NCBI GenBank assembly: GCA_033060915.1
Contig: CM065383.1
Span: 14,665,001-14,729,000 of the forward strand
Reading direction: 5' to 3'
Length of the DNA stretch: 64,000 nucleotides
Source of the DNA: Euryodendron excelsum
Taxonomy: Eukaryota > Streptophyta > Magnoliopsida > Ericales > Pentaphylacaceae
The notes below the pieces were generated by a model that was not told the origin of the DNA, did no database searches, and worked only from the letters and a program-made list of their open reading frames with translations. How positions within the stretch are numbered: the stretch's first letter is position 1; every line of letters starts with the position of its first letter. Made by a program: the position numbers and the translations under genes. This document shows, piece after piece, positions 21,127 to 31,975 of the stretch.

Positions 21127-22728
21127 ATGGCTCCTAAATCTGCTCCATCGAAGAAAGGCAAGAAAGCCCTAAAAGAGCCGACTCCCATATCCAAAAGAGG
21201 AACGAAGAGGAAGACAAAAGGGGACTCTTCTAAGCTTTCAAAGAGGAGAAAAGGGAAGCAAACTGAGGAGGAGGAAGATGTATTTCTCGACAACACCATT
21301 TACTTTGAGAAGAAATCAAATCGAGATAAGTATGAGAAAATTTTCTCTTCTAGAGTCATTTTAAATGGAAGATGGATAGATTATGCTTTCTTTGCTAAAG
21401 AGAAGTTTGCATTTAAACCAAAATTTGAAGCCCTTGGTTGGAAATCCATTACTTTGTTAAAGGATGATGTATATCCTGAAATTGTGGGACAATTCTATGC
21501 CCATGTAGAAAAGGAAATTGGAGAAGTAAATGTGATTAGTTATGTGAAGGGTGAAACCATTACCCTCACTAAAGGAGTGATTTGTCAAATTTTAAAAATT
21601 GGTAGTGGTGGGCAAATGGACAAGAAAGATGTTAGTAGAAAGACTGCTTTATCTGCTTTACTAGGAAAGGAAATTACTGATGATTCATTCCAACCTATGG
21701 CCAATGAGTTGCCTTTGGAACTGAGATTGGTGCATCACTTTATCTGTCACATTCTCATTCCTAAAGGTGGGAAGTTTGACTACATCACTGAAAGGGAATT
21801 GTTTTTCCTCTGGGCCTATTTGACAGACACCAAAATTGATTTGCCTGAGTTTATTTTAGAGCACATTGTCAAGGCATCAAGAACCAAAGTTAGCCTACCC
21901 TATGGGATCCTCTTGACCAAAGTTTTCAAACACTTCAAGATAGACTTAAGGGGTGAAAAGCACAGAACTCCTGATTCTAATTCTGATGAGTATAATCAGA
22001 AAACTTTGTCAAGGATGGGCTATCACTTCAACCCACAAAGCAAGACCTGGACCCCTAGAAAGGAGAAACACATTGACAGTGGGACTCCTGGAATTGAATC
22101 CACTGAAAGAGGTGAACCTTCCAGTGCCATACCAGAAGGTGGTGAACCCTCTAGACTTGCCTCTTCTCCTGCTCCAAGGGAACTTTTTCCAACGAGCATT
22201 GTTCCAAGTGGCCAATCAGTGGATATGACTATTTTGATGAGCATGGTAAGAGACTTGAAAAGGCATCAAGAAGAGATGTTTACCAAATTGGATAAGAAAA
22301 TTGATAATGGGGCAACTAGATTATTCTTTGTTGAAAAGAAGGTAAGGGAATTGAGCAAGGCCTTTGTGTCTGAAGGAACCAAAATAAGAGAGAAAGTTGC
22401 CAATGACATTGCTCTTTCCACTGAGCATATTGGCAAATACATGAAGAAGCTGGTGGGAGACCAATACCAGCCTCTTTTCCCTTCAGCAGCAGAATTTGCA
22501 GCAGAGGACTCAAGTACAGATGAGTTGGAAGGATCCAGTGGAAGGGAGCATACCTCTTCTCAGCCATCACCTGCAGACCCCTCTGATCCCCTTGACCAAA
22601 CTCCTCCAAAGTCTTCTGTTGCTCCTCACAAATATGGCCCGAGACAAAGACCTTCAAGCAGCAAATTTTCAAACACTGTTGATAATCCAGTTAATCTCTC
22701 TCAAACCCCTTCTCCCAAAAGAAAATGA
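21127..22728 (+). CDS. Third ORF of the Copia element (533 aa), intact; putative plant transposon protein domain
   Basis: ATG at 21127 is in a good plant context (CCATGG) and the frame is open to TGA at 22726-22728. In-frame sequence extends upstream to 20986, but the array and lack of conservation argue for the internal ATG. Residues 1-55 are strongly basic with nuclear-localisation-like runs (KRGTKRKTK, KRRKGK), followed by an acidic EEEED patch. Residues about 60-300 resemble the 'putative plant transposon protein' domain found in plant retroelement extra ORFs (the 'VISYVKGETITLTKGVICQIL' region). Residues 360-460 look coiled-coil and the C-terminus is Ser/Pro-rich. I see no signal peptide or transmembrane segment, so it does not look like a membrane envelope protein. 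Function is unknown. It is the only long undamaged frame in the window. Confidence 0.8.
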   Translation: MAPKSAPSKKGKKALKEPTPISKRGTKRKTKGDSSKLSKRRKGKQTEEEEDVFLDNTIYFEKKSNRDKYEKIFSSRVILNGRWIDYAFFAKEKFAFKPKFEALGWKSITLLKDDVYPEIVGQFYAHVEKEIGEVNVISYVKGETITLTKGVICQILKIGSGGQMDKKDVSRKTALSALLGKEITDDSFQPMANELPLELRLVHHFICHILIPKGGKFDYITERELFFLWAYLTDTKIDLPEFILEHIVKASRTKVSLPYGILLTKVFKHFKIDLRGEKHRTPDSNSDEYNQKTLSRMGYHFNPQSKTWTPRKEKHIDSGTPGIESTERGEPSSAIPEGGEPSRLASSPAPRELFPTSIVPSGQSVDMTILMSMVRDLKRHQEEMFTKLDKKIDNGATRLFFVEKKVRELSKAFVSEGTKIREKVANDIALSTEHIGKYMKKLVGDQYQPLFPSAAEFAAEDSSTDELEGSSGREHTSSQPSPADPSDPLDQTPPKSSVAPHKYGPRQRPSSSKFSNTVDNPVNLSQTPSPKRK

Positions 22729-23805
22729 AGACCTCTGCCTCTGAACCTTTTCTGTTTTTGAACAAATCATTCTCTAAAACAATATGTAATATTTTGTGGA
22801 TAGTTCTTTTTGTAACACTCTCTTGAATGTTTTTTTATGAATGAATGATGTGTTTTTGAATCTCTTTATCTTAACATTGCTATCTTATTTGTGTTTGGTT
22901 GAATGAATGATTGCTTTAACAATGCTGAATGAATAATTACTTTAATATTGTTGATTTTGCTGAATAAATGATTGCTTTAACTGTCTTAGTAAATGATCTT
23001 CACATAAACATCATTGTATACTATTTCTTTTTTTGCTATTGTACCTGTCTGGTTTTCTCCATCTATTACTTCTCTTTTTGAGGATTTGACAAAAAGGGAG
23101 AGAAATTTTTCTCAAAAAGATCAAAAGGAGAGAAAACACTCCTCAATGCACTACCATGAATTATATCATAAGGCATCAACTGCAAAGGAAAGGGGGAGCA
23201 TTGGTTTAATGAAGTTGAAGCAGTAAGAAGCATCCAACGCCATAAATGCAGTATGAATTTTCTACATCACCAGATGCCTACATGCTCTGCACCTCTGAGT
23301 TAGAATTTGTTTTGCCCTGAAACTGAAACCTCATTTGGAATCTTTGTCTGATGGAAAGCATGAACCTGATTCAGTGGATCTTAAGCAATAAAACTCTCAA
23401 ACACCAAGTACAAAAGCAAGGGGGAGCAAATGATTGGTATAAAAATCTCACTTTCTCTAAATTTTTCTGCTATTGCAAGTTATTGAGCCTCTTAGAGTTT
23501 TGAGCATACTGTCTATACTCTTAAAAGTTTTTTTTTTTTTTAAGTTATTTCAAAGAAAACTCCTTCATTAAGGGGGAGAAATTTCCTTATTTGGACTATG
23601 ATTCCCCATTTTTCATTCCAAATTTGCATACCTTTTTGATTGATTAACAAAAAGGGGGAGAAATACTTGTGAAAAATATATTGAAATGGGAAGAAAACTG
23701 AGACTTTGAAGTCCCATACTTCTAATACATATTAATTCTCATGTTTCATATCGAAATTAATTGCATATATTTTTTTTGTTTTGTCATCATCAAAAAGGGG
23801 GAGAT
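22729..23805 (+). other. Copia 3' untranslated region with repeated polypurine tracts
   Basis: No gene. AAGGGGGAG-type tracts occur at about 23190-23198, 23418-23426, 23570-23578, 23651-23660 and 23792-23803, plus a weaker AAAAAGGGAGAG near 23092. The last one abuts the 3' LTR and is the functional plus-strand primer; the others are upstream look-alikes. Confidence 0.8.
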
Positions 23806-25490
23806 TGTTGAGTCAATGCCCTGATTTTGATGATAACAAAACATGGTTAAATGATCTAATAATTCTACTTAGTGTGCAGATGAATTATTAATTAGATCTT
23901 GACTTGAAGCTTATCATAATAGAGGATTTGTGATGCAAAGATTTTAATAAAGAATGAAAAGCATGATGAGGTAATGTATTCCAAAGCTGATATTACATGA
24001 AGATGATGGATATCAAGGGAGAAGAATGAAAATGCTAAAAGTCTTTATTGAAAAGATTGAAGACTTTGAGGACTTGAAGATATCTTGCAAGAATGAAAAA
24101 GAAGAGACCAACTCAAAAAACATAAAAACTTTCTTGATAGATTTGAAGATGTCTTGAAGACATGGAAGGAATCACAAGAGTAGAAAAGCTTTCTTGGAAG
24201 AGTTGTTGAAGTCCATGGAGAAGCCATATTGATTGAAGAAATGAAGATTCTAAGTCATGGAAGCTCTCTTGAAGATCTTGAAGAAGACTTGAATCAATGG
24301 ATGAAGCTATGATGATGGAAGAGCTCTACAAGTGATGAAAATGAAGAAAATTCATCTTGAATGGATTGAAGATGTTCTTGGAGTCATCTAACCTTGAAGA
24401 AGTGTTTGCAAGCTTTAAAAAGCCTATTTAGATGATCCTTGAAGAGATTGGAAGCTTTGGAAAAGAATGGAGAAAAGTTGCAAAAATATGGGTTTTTGTA
24501 AAAAGAGTCGACCTCTCAAGCAAAAAGAGTCGACTCATTCGAACAGAGCCTTGGAATTCTGCTGGAAGCTTAAAAGAGTCGACTCCTGGCCAAAAAGAGT
24601 CGACTCATTGCAACAGAGAACAAAAAATTCTGCAGACTGTTGAAAAGAGTCGACTCCTGTGTCAAAAGAGTCGACTCATTTGGACAGTGACTTGAAAAAT
24701 CTGCTGAAATGCAAAAAGAGTCGACTCATTGTGAAAAGAGTCGACCCCTAGACCGTAACGGCTAGTTTGCTGACAGACGGTATGGGCAAAACTGCAACCA
24801 AATCTTCTCCCATACTTCTCCAACGGCTAGAATCGATCCATACATATATATATGAGATACATACAGCTTCAAAGAAGTAGAGAAGAGCAATCATACGATT
24901 CATATCAAGTGCTTGAAGCTGAAAATCACCTGTACCTAACTGCCACATATTTTTGTTGAGTGTTTAAAGTTATCCATTGAGTTGTATTCATTCATATACT
25001 CACTAAGAGAGTCACTCTTTGTATAATCTTCATTCATTCTCGATTGGGTGGGTTTGTAACCTTGTAAGTTTGAGTGTTCTTGGAAAAACACTTGTAAGTT
25101 TAAGAGAAGCTTGGACAAAATCTCTTGGGTTTTGAAAGCTTGGGAAGAAGTTTTTGTAAGAGTGAGCTGGGCACTCGTGGCACAACCAGCGGCTGTGTAA
25201 GGAGTATTGCATAGTGGAATTCCTTCGAAATGATCGAAGAAGAGAGGACGTAGGCAAGGTTGGCCGAACCTCTATAAATCTGGTGCATATTTCTTCTGCC
25301 TCTGTTTTGCTTACTTGCTCATTATACATGCTTGCAAATATTTGTTTTAATGTACACTTCATTTGCTTGATACATATACTTTGATTATTTGTTACTAAAA
25401 TACATAAACGATTTTTTAGTTGAAATTCTTGTTAAAAATTTTATAAAACCCAATTCACCCCCCCTCCTGGGTTGCCTACTTGGGCCAACA
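23806..25490 (+). repeat. 3' LTR of the SIRE-type Copia element
   Basis: Same length (1,685 bp) as the 5' LTR. I count about 12 substitutions, most of them transitions, and no indels. It carries the same eight-motif array (about 24505-24750) and TATA-like box. Confidence 0.95.
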
Positions 25491-26389
25491 AATATAAATA
25501 ATAAGACATTCAATACAATATGAGTAAGAATATCTTAAACTCTGCACCTGTTACCGCTTTATAATAAGATCGAGTCACACATTGGGTTATATCGGAGTGT
25601 CCTGAGCCGCTTCCGAACTAATCACACATTACCACGTCAAATTCGTGAAGCATATGCATAATTAATGCATGTTTATAACTTATGATGCTCAAATATAAGC
25701 AATGATACATTAATAACACATTAATAACACATTAATAACTCAATGAGAAATGTTGAACCCTTCTCGATACGACATAAGAAACTAAAACACAAAATAGGGG
25801 TCAAACTAGCCAAAACCAGTTAAAGGAGTATGCCAGGAGGCCACTAGGCACCCTATTGGCGCCCCCTACCAAAGGAGTGCACTATTAGGCGCCCTAGCCC
25901 ACCTTCTCCAGAGGAGCGCACCACTAGGCGCACTAGCTAAGCTACTAGCGCCCTTCACCACTTAGTCCAAAATTATACTTTTTACACCAAAGTTTGGGCA
26001 ACTCAAGACCAACATCCTCACACTCCTTTTCTTACAAGACCAAAATAATTTTCTAAAGTCTCCAACAAGACTTTAAGCTCAAAGCATGAAGAATTCAAGG
26101 CCTCAACTTGGAAACCCTAAACACTCTCCCCCTCTTCACTTCAATTCCGACCTTCATGACATGAAATGATATGTTAGCATGCAATAATCAACAAAAATAC
26201 AATAAATCAAGCACAAGCATGAAGATTCTTACCTCAAGCAATGAACACACAAGCTTCCTCTTGAATCTCTTCCTTTTCTTCCTTTCTCTCTTTCTCTTTT
26301 CTTTTCTTTCCGTTTCTCTTTTACTAAACACTCAAAATATTAACAAAATCCTCTCTTCTCTTTCCTCCCTTAGCTTGAAGACAACTATA

Positions 26390-28519
26390 TGTTGGTCTAA
26401 AAGGCAACCCAAGAGGGGGGGTGAATTGGGTTTTTCGAAGATTTATAACAATTAAGATTAATTAAAATTAATTTAAGCAATGTAATAGTGATCCAACTAT
26501 ATGTAATGCAATGCAATCAATAGAAATAAAGAAAACAGAGCAATAGAAGGGAGACACAGATTTACCGAGGTTCAACTACAAACCCTGGTCTACGTCCTCA
26601 CCCCAAGACCTCTTTGAAGTCTTTTTTCACTATGTAATCACCTATAACAAGATGGGTTACTGATTGACAAAGTGCTCAGCTCACTATACAAGAACTCCTC
26701 ACCGAGCTCTTCAATCTTCAAGTGGTTTTGTCCAAGTTCCACTTAAACGTCCAAGAGTTTTGCTTTCACAAGAGAACTCTCAAACTCTCAATTACAAGTG
26801 TATAAAAGTTTACAAGTAACTAACACACTCTTTACCCAGAGTAGATATTACAATCTGAGCTCACAAATGAAGACAGGAAGAATATTCAGAGTATATCAGT
26901 GATTCAGTCATTTGATCTTGTTTTTGTCTTCAATCCTTTTTATAAATGCAGCTGGAAGCTTATATATATACCTCTGTATTGATTCCGTCCTTTAGTGGTT
27001 GTTGGGGATCATTAATACACGTCCAGTCCGTTATAACGTTAAGAAAAATAGCCGTTATATTAAAGGAGTCGGCTCTAGGTTTGTGGAGTCGACACTTTCT
27101 ACTTTTGCATTTATCAGATGTAGTTCACTGACTTCATGAGTCCGCTCTTCATATCAATGAGGCGACTTCTTGTTCATTCTGTCTTCACATCTTTGGTTTT
27201 TACTGTCATGAGGCGATACTTCAGGAGTCCGCTTTTTGTTCATTTGATTCTTCTGCCTTTTACTTCTGTTGTCATGAGGCGACTCTTTGTCCTCATGTGT
27301 CCGCTCATTAATCATTTCATGTTCAAGCCTTTCTGTCTGTCTCCATGAGGCGATTCTTTATTTCAATGAGTCCACTCTTTGTCTATTTGGTCTTCAGACT
27401 TTTTGCTTCTATGATCAAGAGGTGACTCTTCATTGTACATGAGTCCGCTCATTTATCATTTCGTCTTCAGGCCTTTTTCTTCTGTAACCATGAGGCGACT
27501 CCTCATTTCAATGAGTCCACTCATTGCCCAGATATCTGTATTCTATCTTCCAATGACTCAGATCATCTTAGTATAGGTATAAGATCTTCAAGGAGTATTT
27601 GTTTGGGGTATGATGATCAATTAAATCTCTTTAACTCATCAGAGTTAACTTCTATTCAGCTTGGATTGAATCAATCATTAGATATTGATCTTCCCTTGAC
27701 TTCCAAACAGTCAGAGCTTCATTAGATCAATGTTCATCTTTTCTTCTTCATTTGCAAAACTTCTTCTTTCATTGTAGAACATCTTCTTCAATGCTAAGCT
27801 TCCTCAATTGCGTAGAGCTTCACAATGCTTGATTTTTTTATTTTCTCTCTTTGCTAGCAATTCTCCATTCTTTATTAAAATCACTTTACTGAGACCATTG
27901 CAGACATGATGAAATTTCTTTATACATCTAGTCTTCATTGATCCTTTTCATCTTAGAAGAATTTTTTACTTGGATTTCATGTAGAGATCAGACAGTCATT
28001 GTGAGCCATCTTCTCAGCAACTTCAATCACATTGTCTTGAATTGATTTTTGCATAAAAGATGAAGTCATCTCTTAAGCATTTTCAATCTCTTCAACAATC
28101 AATTCCTCTTCAACTAATCTTTGCACCTCTTCAACTGTTCTTTGCATATTCTGATGAAGTCTTCAGTCTATCTTAAGTGCTAATCAATCTTCATTAAAAC
28201 TATCCATATTTGATAGAAGCTTTATTTGAACACCTTCAATCTCTTCGAATGTAGAACATTTGTTTGAAATAGAGATAGGCGTCAATCCTCTGTTTGGTTT
28301 ATTGCATAGCTCTTTGAATTCATTGCCTGATCTTTGATTTTGTTGTGCATTCTCTTTGATATGCATTAGACTTAAGATTGAACTTTAAGTCTAAATTATG
28401 AACTTTGTTAATCTGCACACTAAGTAGATTCATTAGTAAAATAACACAAGATTTAGTTATCATAAAAAATCAACATGGGAATTAACATTGAGTCCACAAG
28501 GGTCAACTTTAAGTCAACA
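26390..28519 (-). mobile_element. SIRE-related Copia solo LTR, target duplication CTATA
   Basis: CTATA at 26385-26389 and 28520-28524 flanks 2,130 bp. On the minus strand it starts TGTTGACTTAAAGTTGACCC and ends GGGTTGCC...GACCAACA, with the C-run end typical of the nearby full element. There is no coding sequence. At 27062-27530 it carries paired motifs such as GAGGCGACTC and GAGTCCGCTC, a variant of the GAGTCGACTC array. TATATATATA at 26961-26970 lies downstream of them on the minus strand. The empty site is preserved at 34976-34980 in the other Tekay LTR. Confidence 0.92.
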
Positions 28520-28553
28520 CTATAGATACAACTTATATCTATAGCCACACATG

Positions 28554-28554
<1 letters not shown>

Positions 28555-28590
<36 letters not shown>
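28555..28590. repeat. (CA)n microsatellite in the Tekay 3' LTR
   Basis: About 18 uninterrupted CA units. The other LTR has an interrupted version at about 35003-35039. Confidence 0.95.
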
Positions 28591-28592
<2 letters not shown>

Positions 28593-28974
28593 GTTAGCAA
28601 CAAGCACACCTCTCCTATTAGATGATGTATACACCTTATGCACACACCACACTTAGGTGAAGCACACACCTACACCTCTGTACTTCACTAATCCATATGA
28701 TTAGTATAATTAATCACACTTATGATAATTAATCATCATTAACATAAGCTAAACATAGAGATTAATTAAACTAATTATTCAAGAATTAAGTCCACTAATA
28801 GCTCAAAATATGATAATTCCCCTATGGCATGCTCTCATTAAAACATGGTATTTAAGCTTCTCAATTGGTATAAGCACACACTAGAATGTATGCAATTTAA
28901 GCTAAACATGACATTAAGCAAGTTAGGGTTTTACAACTCTTTCCTCCTTTAAGAATTTTGTACTGAAATTCACT

Positions 28975-30325
28975 TACCAGGTTGAAACAAATGTGGATAT
29001 TGATTCCTCATTGTTTCCTCATTCTCTCATGTAGCTTCCTCAATAGAATGACTTCTACACAACACTTTCACCAACAATATCATATTGTTACGCAAAACTT
29101 GTTTTCTACAGTCAAGAATCTAAACAGGCTCTTCTACATATCTCAAATCATCCTCTACTTCAATCGGTTGCTAAGCTAACACATGAGAATGATCCGGCAT
29201 ATACTTCTTCAACATTGAAACATGAAAGACATTATGCCATTTAGACATCTCTGGAGGCAAATTCAACCTGTAAGCAATAGTACCAACTCTCTCAACAATA
29301 GTATACGGTCCAATGTACCTTGGACTCAACTTTCCTTTCTTCTCAAATCTCAAGATACCTTTCTATGGAAAAACTTTCAAAACACTTGGTCACCAATCTC
29401 AAACTCTAGTTCTCTTATTCTATTATCTATATAGTTTTTCTGCCTGCTTTGTGCTACTTTCAAGTGTTCCCGAACAACTTTGACTTTTTTAATAGTATCT
29501 TGAATTGTCTTTAAACCCAATAGCTATCTTTTACCTACATCACTCCAACACACTAGAGTTCTACATTGCCGTCTATACAAAGCTTTAAATAGAGCCATCT
29601 CAATGTTAGATTGATAACTCTGTCAAAGCTAGATGATCCTCCCAACTACCTTTGAAATCAAGTACACAAGCTCTTAACATATCCTTCAAAATCTGAATAG
29701 TCCTCTCTGATTGACCATCAGTTTGAGGATGAAATGCTATGCTAAACTTCAAAGTTGTACCCATAGCCTGCTGTAAACTGGGCCAAAATCTAGACGTAAA
29801 TCTCGGATCCTTGTCCGCAACTATAGATACTGGAATCCCATGCAATCTAATAATCCCATCAACATATAACTTTGCATACCTGTCAAGAGTGTAAGTGGCC
29901 TTAATTGGCAGAAAATGTGTTGATTTGGTCAACTTGTCAACAATCACCTAAATAAAATCAAATCCACTTTGGGTTTTTAGTAATCCCACCATAAAGTCCA
30001 TAGTAATGTGCTCCCACTTTTACTGTAGAATAGAAAGAGGTTGTAAAAAACCTGTCGATTTCTAATGTTCCGCCTTTACCTGTTGACTAGTCAAGCATTT
30101 AGCCACAAACTCTGTAATTTCTCTTTTCATACTAGGCCACCAATAAACTTCGTAGACGTCTTGATACATCTTAGTACTCCCTGGATGTATATTATACAAA
30201 GATTGATGTGCCTCCTTTAGAATCTCATTCTTCAAAGCTTGATTGTCTGGTACACAAAAACGAGTCCCAGACATCAAGGTTCCATCTTTATGAATAGAAA
30301 AGTCAGTACTTACCCCTTCCTTCAA
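28975..30325 (-). pseudogene. Tekay integrase with C-terminal chromodomain, broken
   Basis: Minus strand. The zinc-binding region is at about 30325-30062 ('HQSLYNIHPGSTKMYQDV' type). The core is at 29947-29606, with 'VDKLTKSTHF', 'ADKDPRF' and 'HPQTDGQSERT' supplying the D,D,E residues. The GPY/F-type module is at 29353-29171 ('GKLSPRYIGPYTI'). A diverged chromodomain-like tail at about 29165-28975 contains 'EEATWENEETMRNQYPHLF'. This tail defines chromoviruses and in the family steers insertion toward chromatin marks. Stops near 30062, 29947, 29605 and after 29171 inactivate it. Confidence 0.85.
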
Positions 30326-30712
30326 TTGCTTTCTGATTTTTTCTGATTTTCTCTAGTTGTGAGTCTTGTAATTGAACCTCCCAAATTTGATTAAGCAACA
30401 ATAGTCTTACCCGAAACTGTACTACCATAGCATTAACTCCAACCATTTCAAATTCTACTCTTAAGGAAGTCATTTTTGTAAATAATTCTGTTTAACAACA
30501 CTTTATACATGCTAACGTTTCTGAAGATTTCTAACTCAAAGCATCGGCCACCACATAGCTCTCCCTGGATGATAATGAATAACACATTTATAATCTTTGA
30601 TCAATTCCATCCACATCCGTTGCCTCACATTCAAATCTCTTTGGACAAACAAGTATTTTAAACTTTAATGATCTATGAATATTTTGCAAAGCTCACCATA
30701 TAAATAGTGTCT

Positions 30713-31975
30713 TCACAATTTTAAGGCAAACACCGTTGCTGGCAGCACCAAATCATAAGTAAGATAGTTACTCTCATGAGTTTTCAATTGTCTAGAAGCA
30801 TAGGCAACAACTCGACCTCTTTGCATTAACACACAGTCAAGACCTTGATGTGAAGCATCACTATAAATAACAAAGTCTCCCTTCCCTGACGGAATAGTCA
30901 ATATTAGAGCTGTAGTCAACTTAACCATTAATTCTTGAAAACTACGTTCACATTCATCCGACCACTCAAATTTCATATCCTTCCGAGTCAATCTAGTTAA
31001 CGGTACAACAATAGATGAGAATCCCTGAATGAACCATTTATAATATCCCGCTAACCTCAAGAAACTTCTGATTTCTAAGACAGTTTTCAACTACTCCCAA
31101 TTTACATATCCCAAAAATACCACCCTGTTGAGCTAAAATTCACATTTGTTGAATTTAGTATGTAACTGTCTATCTCTCAAAGTTTGCAACACAAGCTTTA
31201 AGTGCTTTTCATGTTCTTCCCTACTGTGTGAATATATCAATATGTCATCAATGAACACAATTACAAAGGAATCGAGAAAAGATTAAAATACCCGATTCAT
31301 CAAATCTATAAAGATACCTGAAGCATTAATCACTCCAAACGGCATCACCAAGAACTCATAATGTCCATACTATGTACGGAAAGTAGTCTTCAAAACAGCA
31401 CTGTCCTTCACTTTTAGTTAATGATAGCCAGATCTCAAGTCAATCTTTGAAAAAATCTTGGCTTTTTACAATTGATCAAACAAGCCATCAATCCATGGCG
31501 AAGATATTTATTCTTCACTGTGACTTGATTTAATTGCCAGTAATCAATACACAATCTCATGGTTCCATCCTTCTTCTTTACAAACAACACAGGAGCTTCC
31601 CTACGGTGACACACTTGGTTGAATAAACTATCGGTCAAGCAAGTCCTGCAACTGAATCTTTAACTTTTTCAACTCCGATGGCGATATTCTGTAAGGTGTA
31701 ATAGAGATTGGAGTAATTTCCGATAACAACTCAATGGAAAACTCCACTTCCCTATCAAGCACAATCCTTAGTAGCTCATCTGAAAATACCTCCACAAAAT
31801 TCCGTACCATTGAAATATTTACCAACTTCAATTCTGATTTGGTTGTATCAATCACATGGGCCAAATATCCTTTACACCACTTCGGTAATAATTTTTGGGC
31901 TTCTAAAGCTGATATTAAATAGGTAGGAATTACATCCCGCTCAGCTTGAAATTTGAATTCTAATTCATTAGGCAT
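30713..31975 (-). pseudogene. Tekay reverse transcriptase/RNase H, broken
   Basis: Minus strand. The RT start '[21 protein letters not shown]' region lies at about 31750-31640 and the catalytic FIDDILIYS at about 31258-31232. The RNase H part, with '[20 protein letters not shown]', is at about 30890-30800. The order protease-RT-RNase H-integrase shows Ty3/Gypsy. Frameshifts or stops occur around 31640, 31435 and 31090. Confidence 0.87.

Larger units (their letters stand above)
14154..25490 (+). mobile_element. Full-length SIRE/Maximus-type Copia retrotransposon, target duplication AATAT
   Basis: AATAT at 14149-14153 and 25491-25495 flanks an 11,337-bp element with two 1,685-bp LTRs. Order: 5' LTR, primer site, gag, protease, integrase, RT, RNase H, a motif-array leader, a third ORF, a 3' UTR with several polypurine tracts, 3' LTR. 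Protease-integrase-RT order is diagnostic of Ty1/Copia, and a third ORF after pol is typical of SIRE elements. By eye about a dozen positions differ between the LTRs (about 0.7%). At 1.3e-8 substitutions per site per year, an assumed rate, that is roughly 0.3 million years. The empty site AATAT is visible in the other Tekay LTR (34367-34371). Confidence 0.95.
13426..28935 (-). repeat. 3' LTR of the Tekay element, in three pieces
   Basis: The pieces are 13426-14153, 25496-26389 and 28525-28935, collinear with the uninterrupted LTR at 33638-35400. The breaks are the Copia element and the Copia solo LTR with their 5-bp duplications. The middle piece (25817-25955) keeps a cluster of GGCGCCC/GCGCACT-like motifs that is deleted from the other LTR. 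Confidence 0.88.

Noticed and set aside
21127..22728. ORF3 as a membrane envelope protein
   Set aside because: No signal peptide or transmembrane stretch is visible; the N-terminus is basic and the middle looks like a plant transposon-protein domain.
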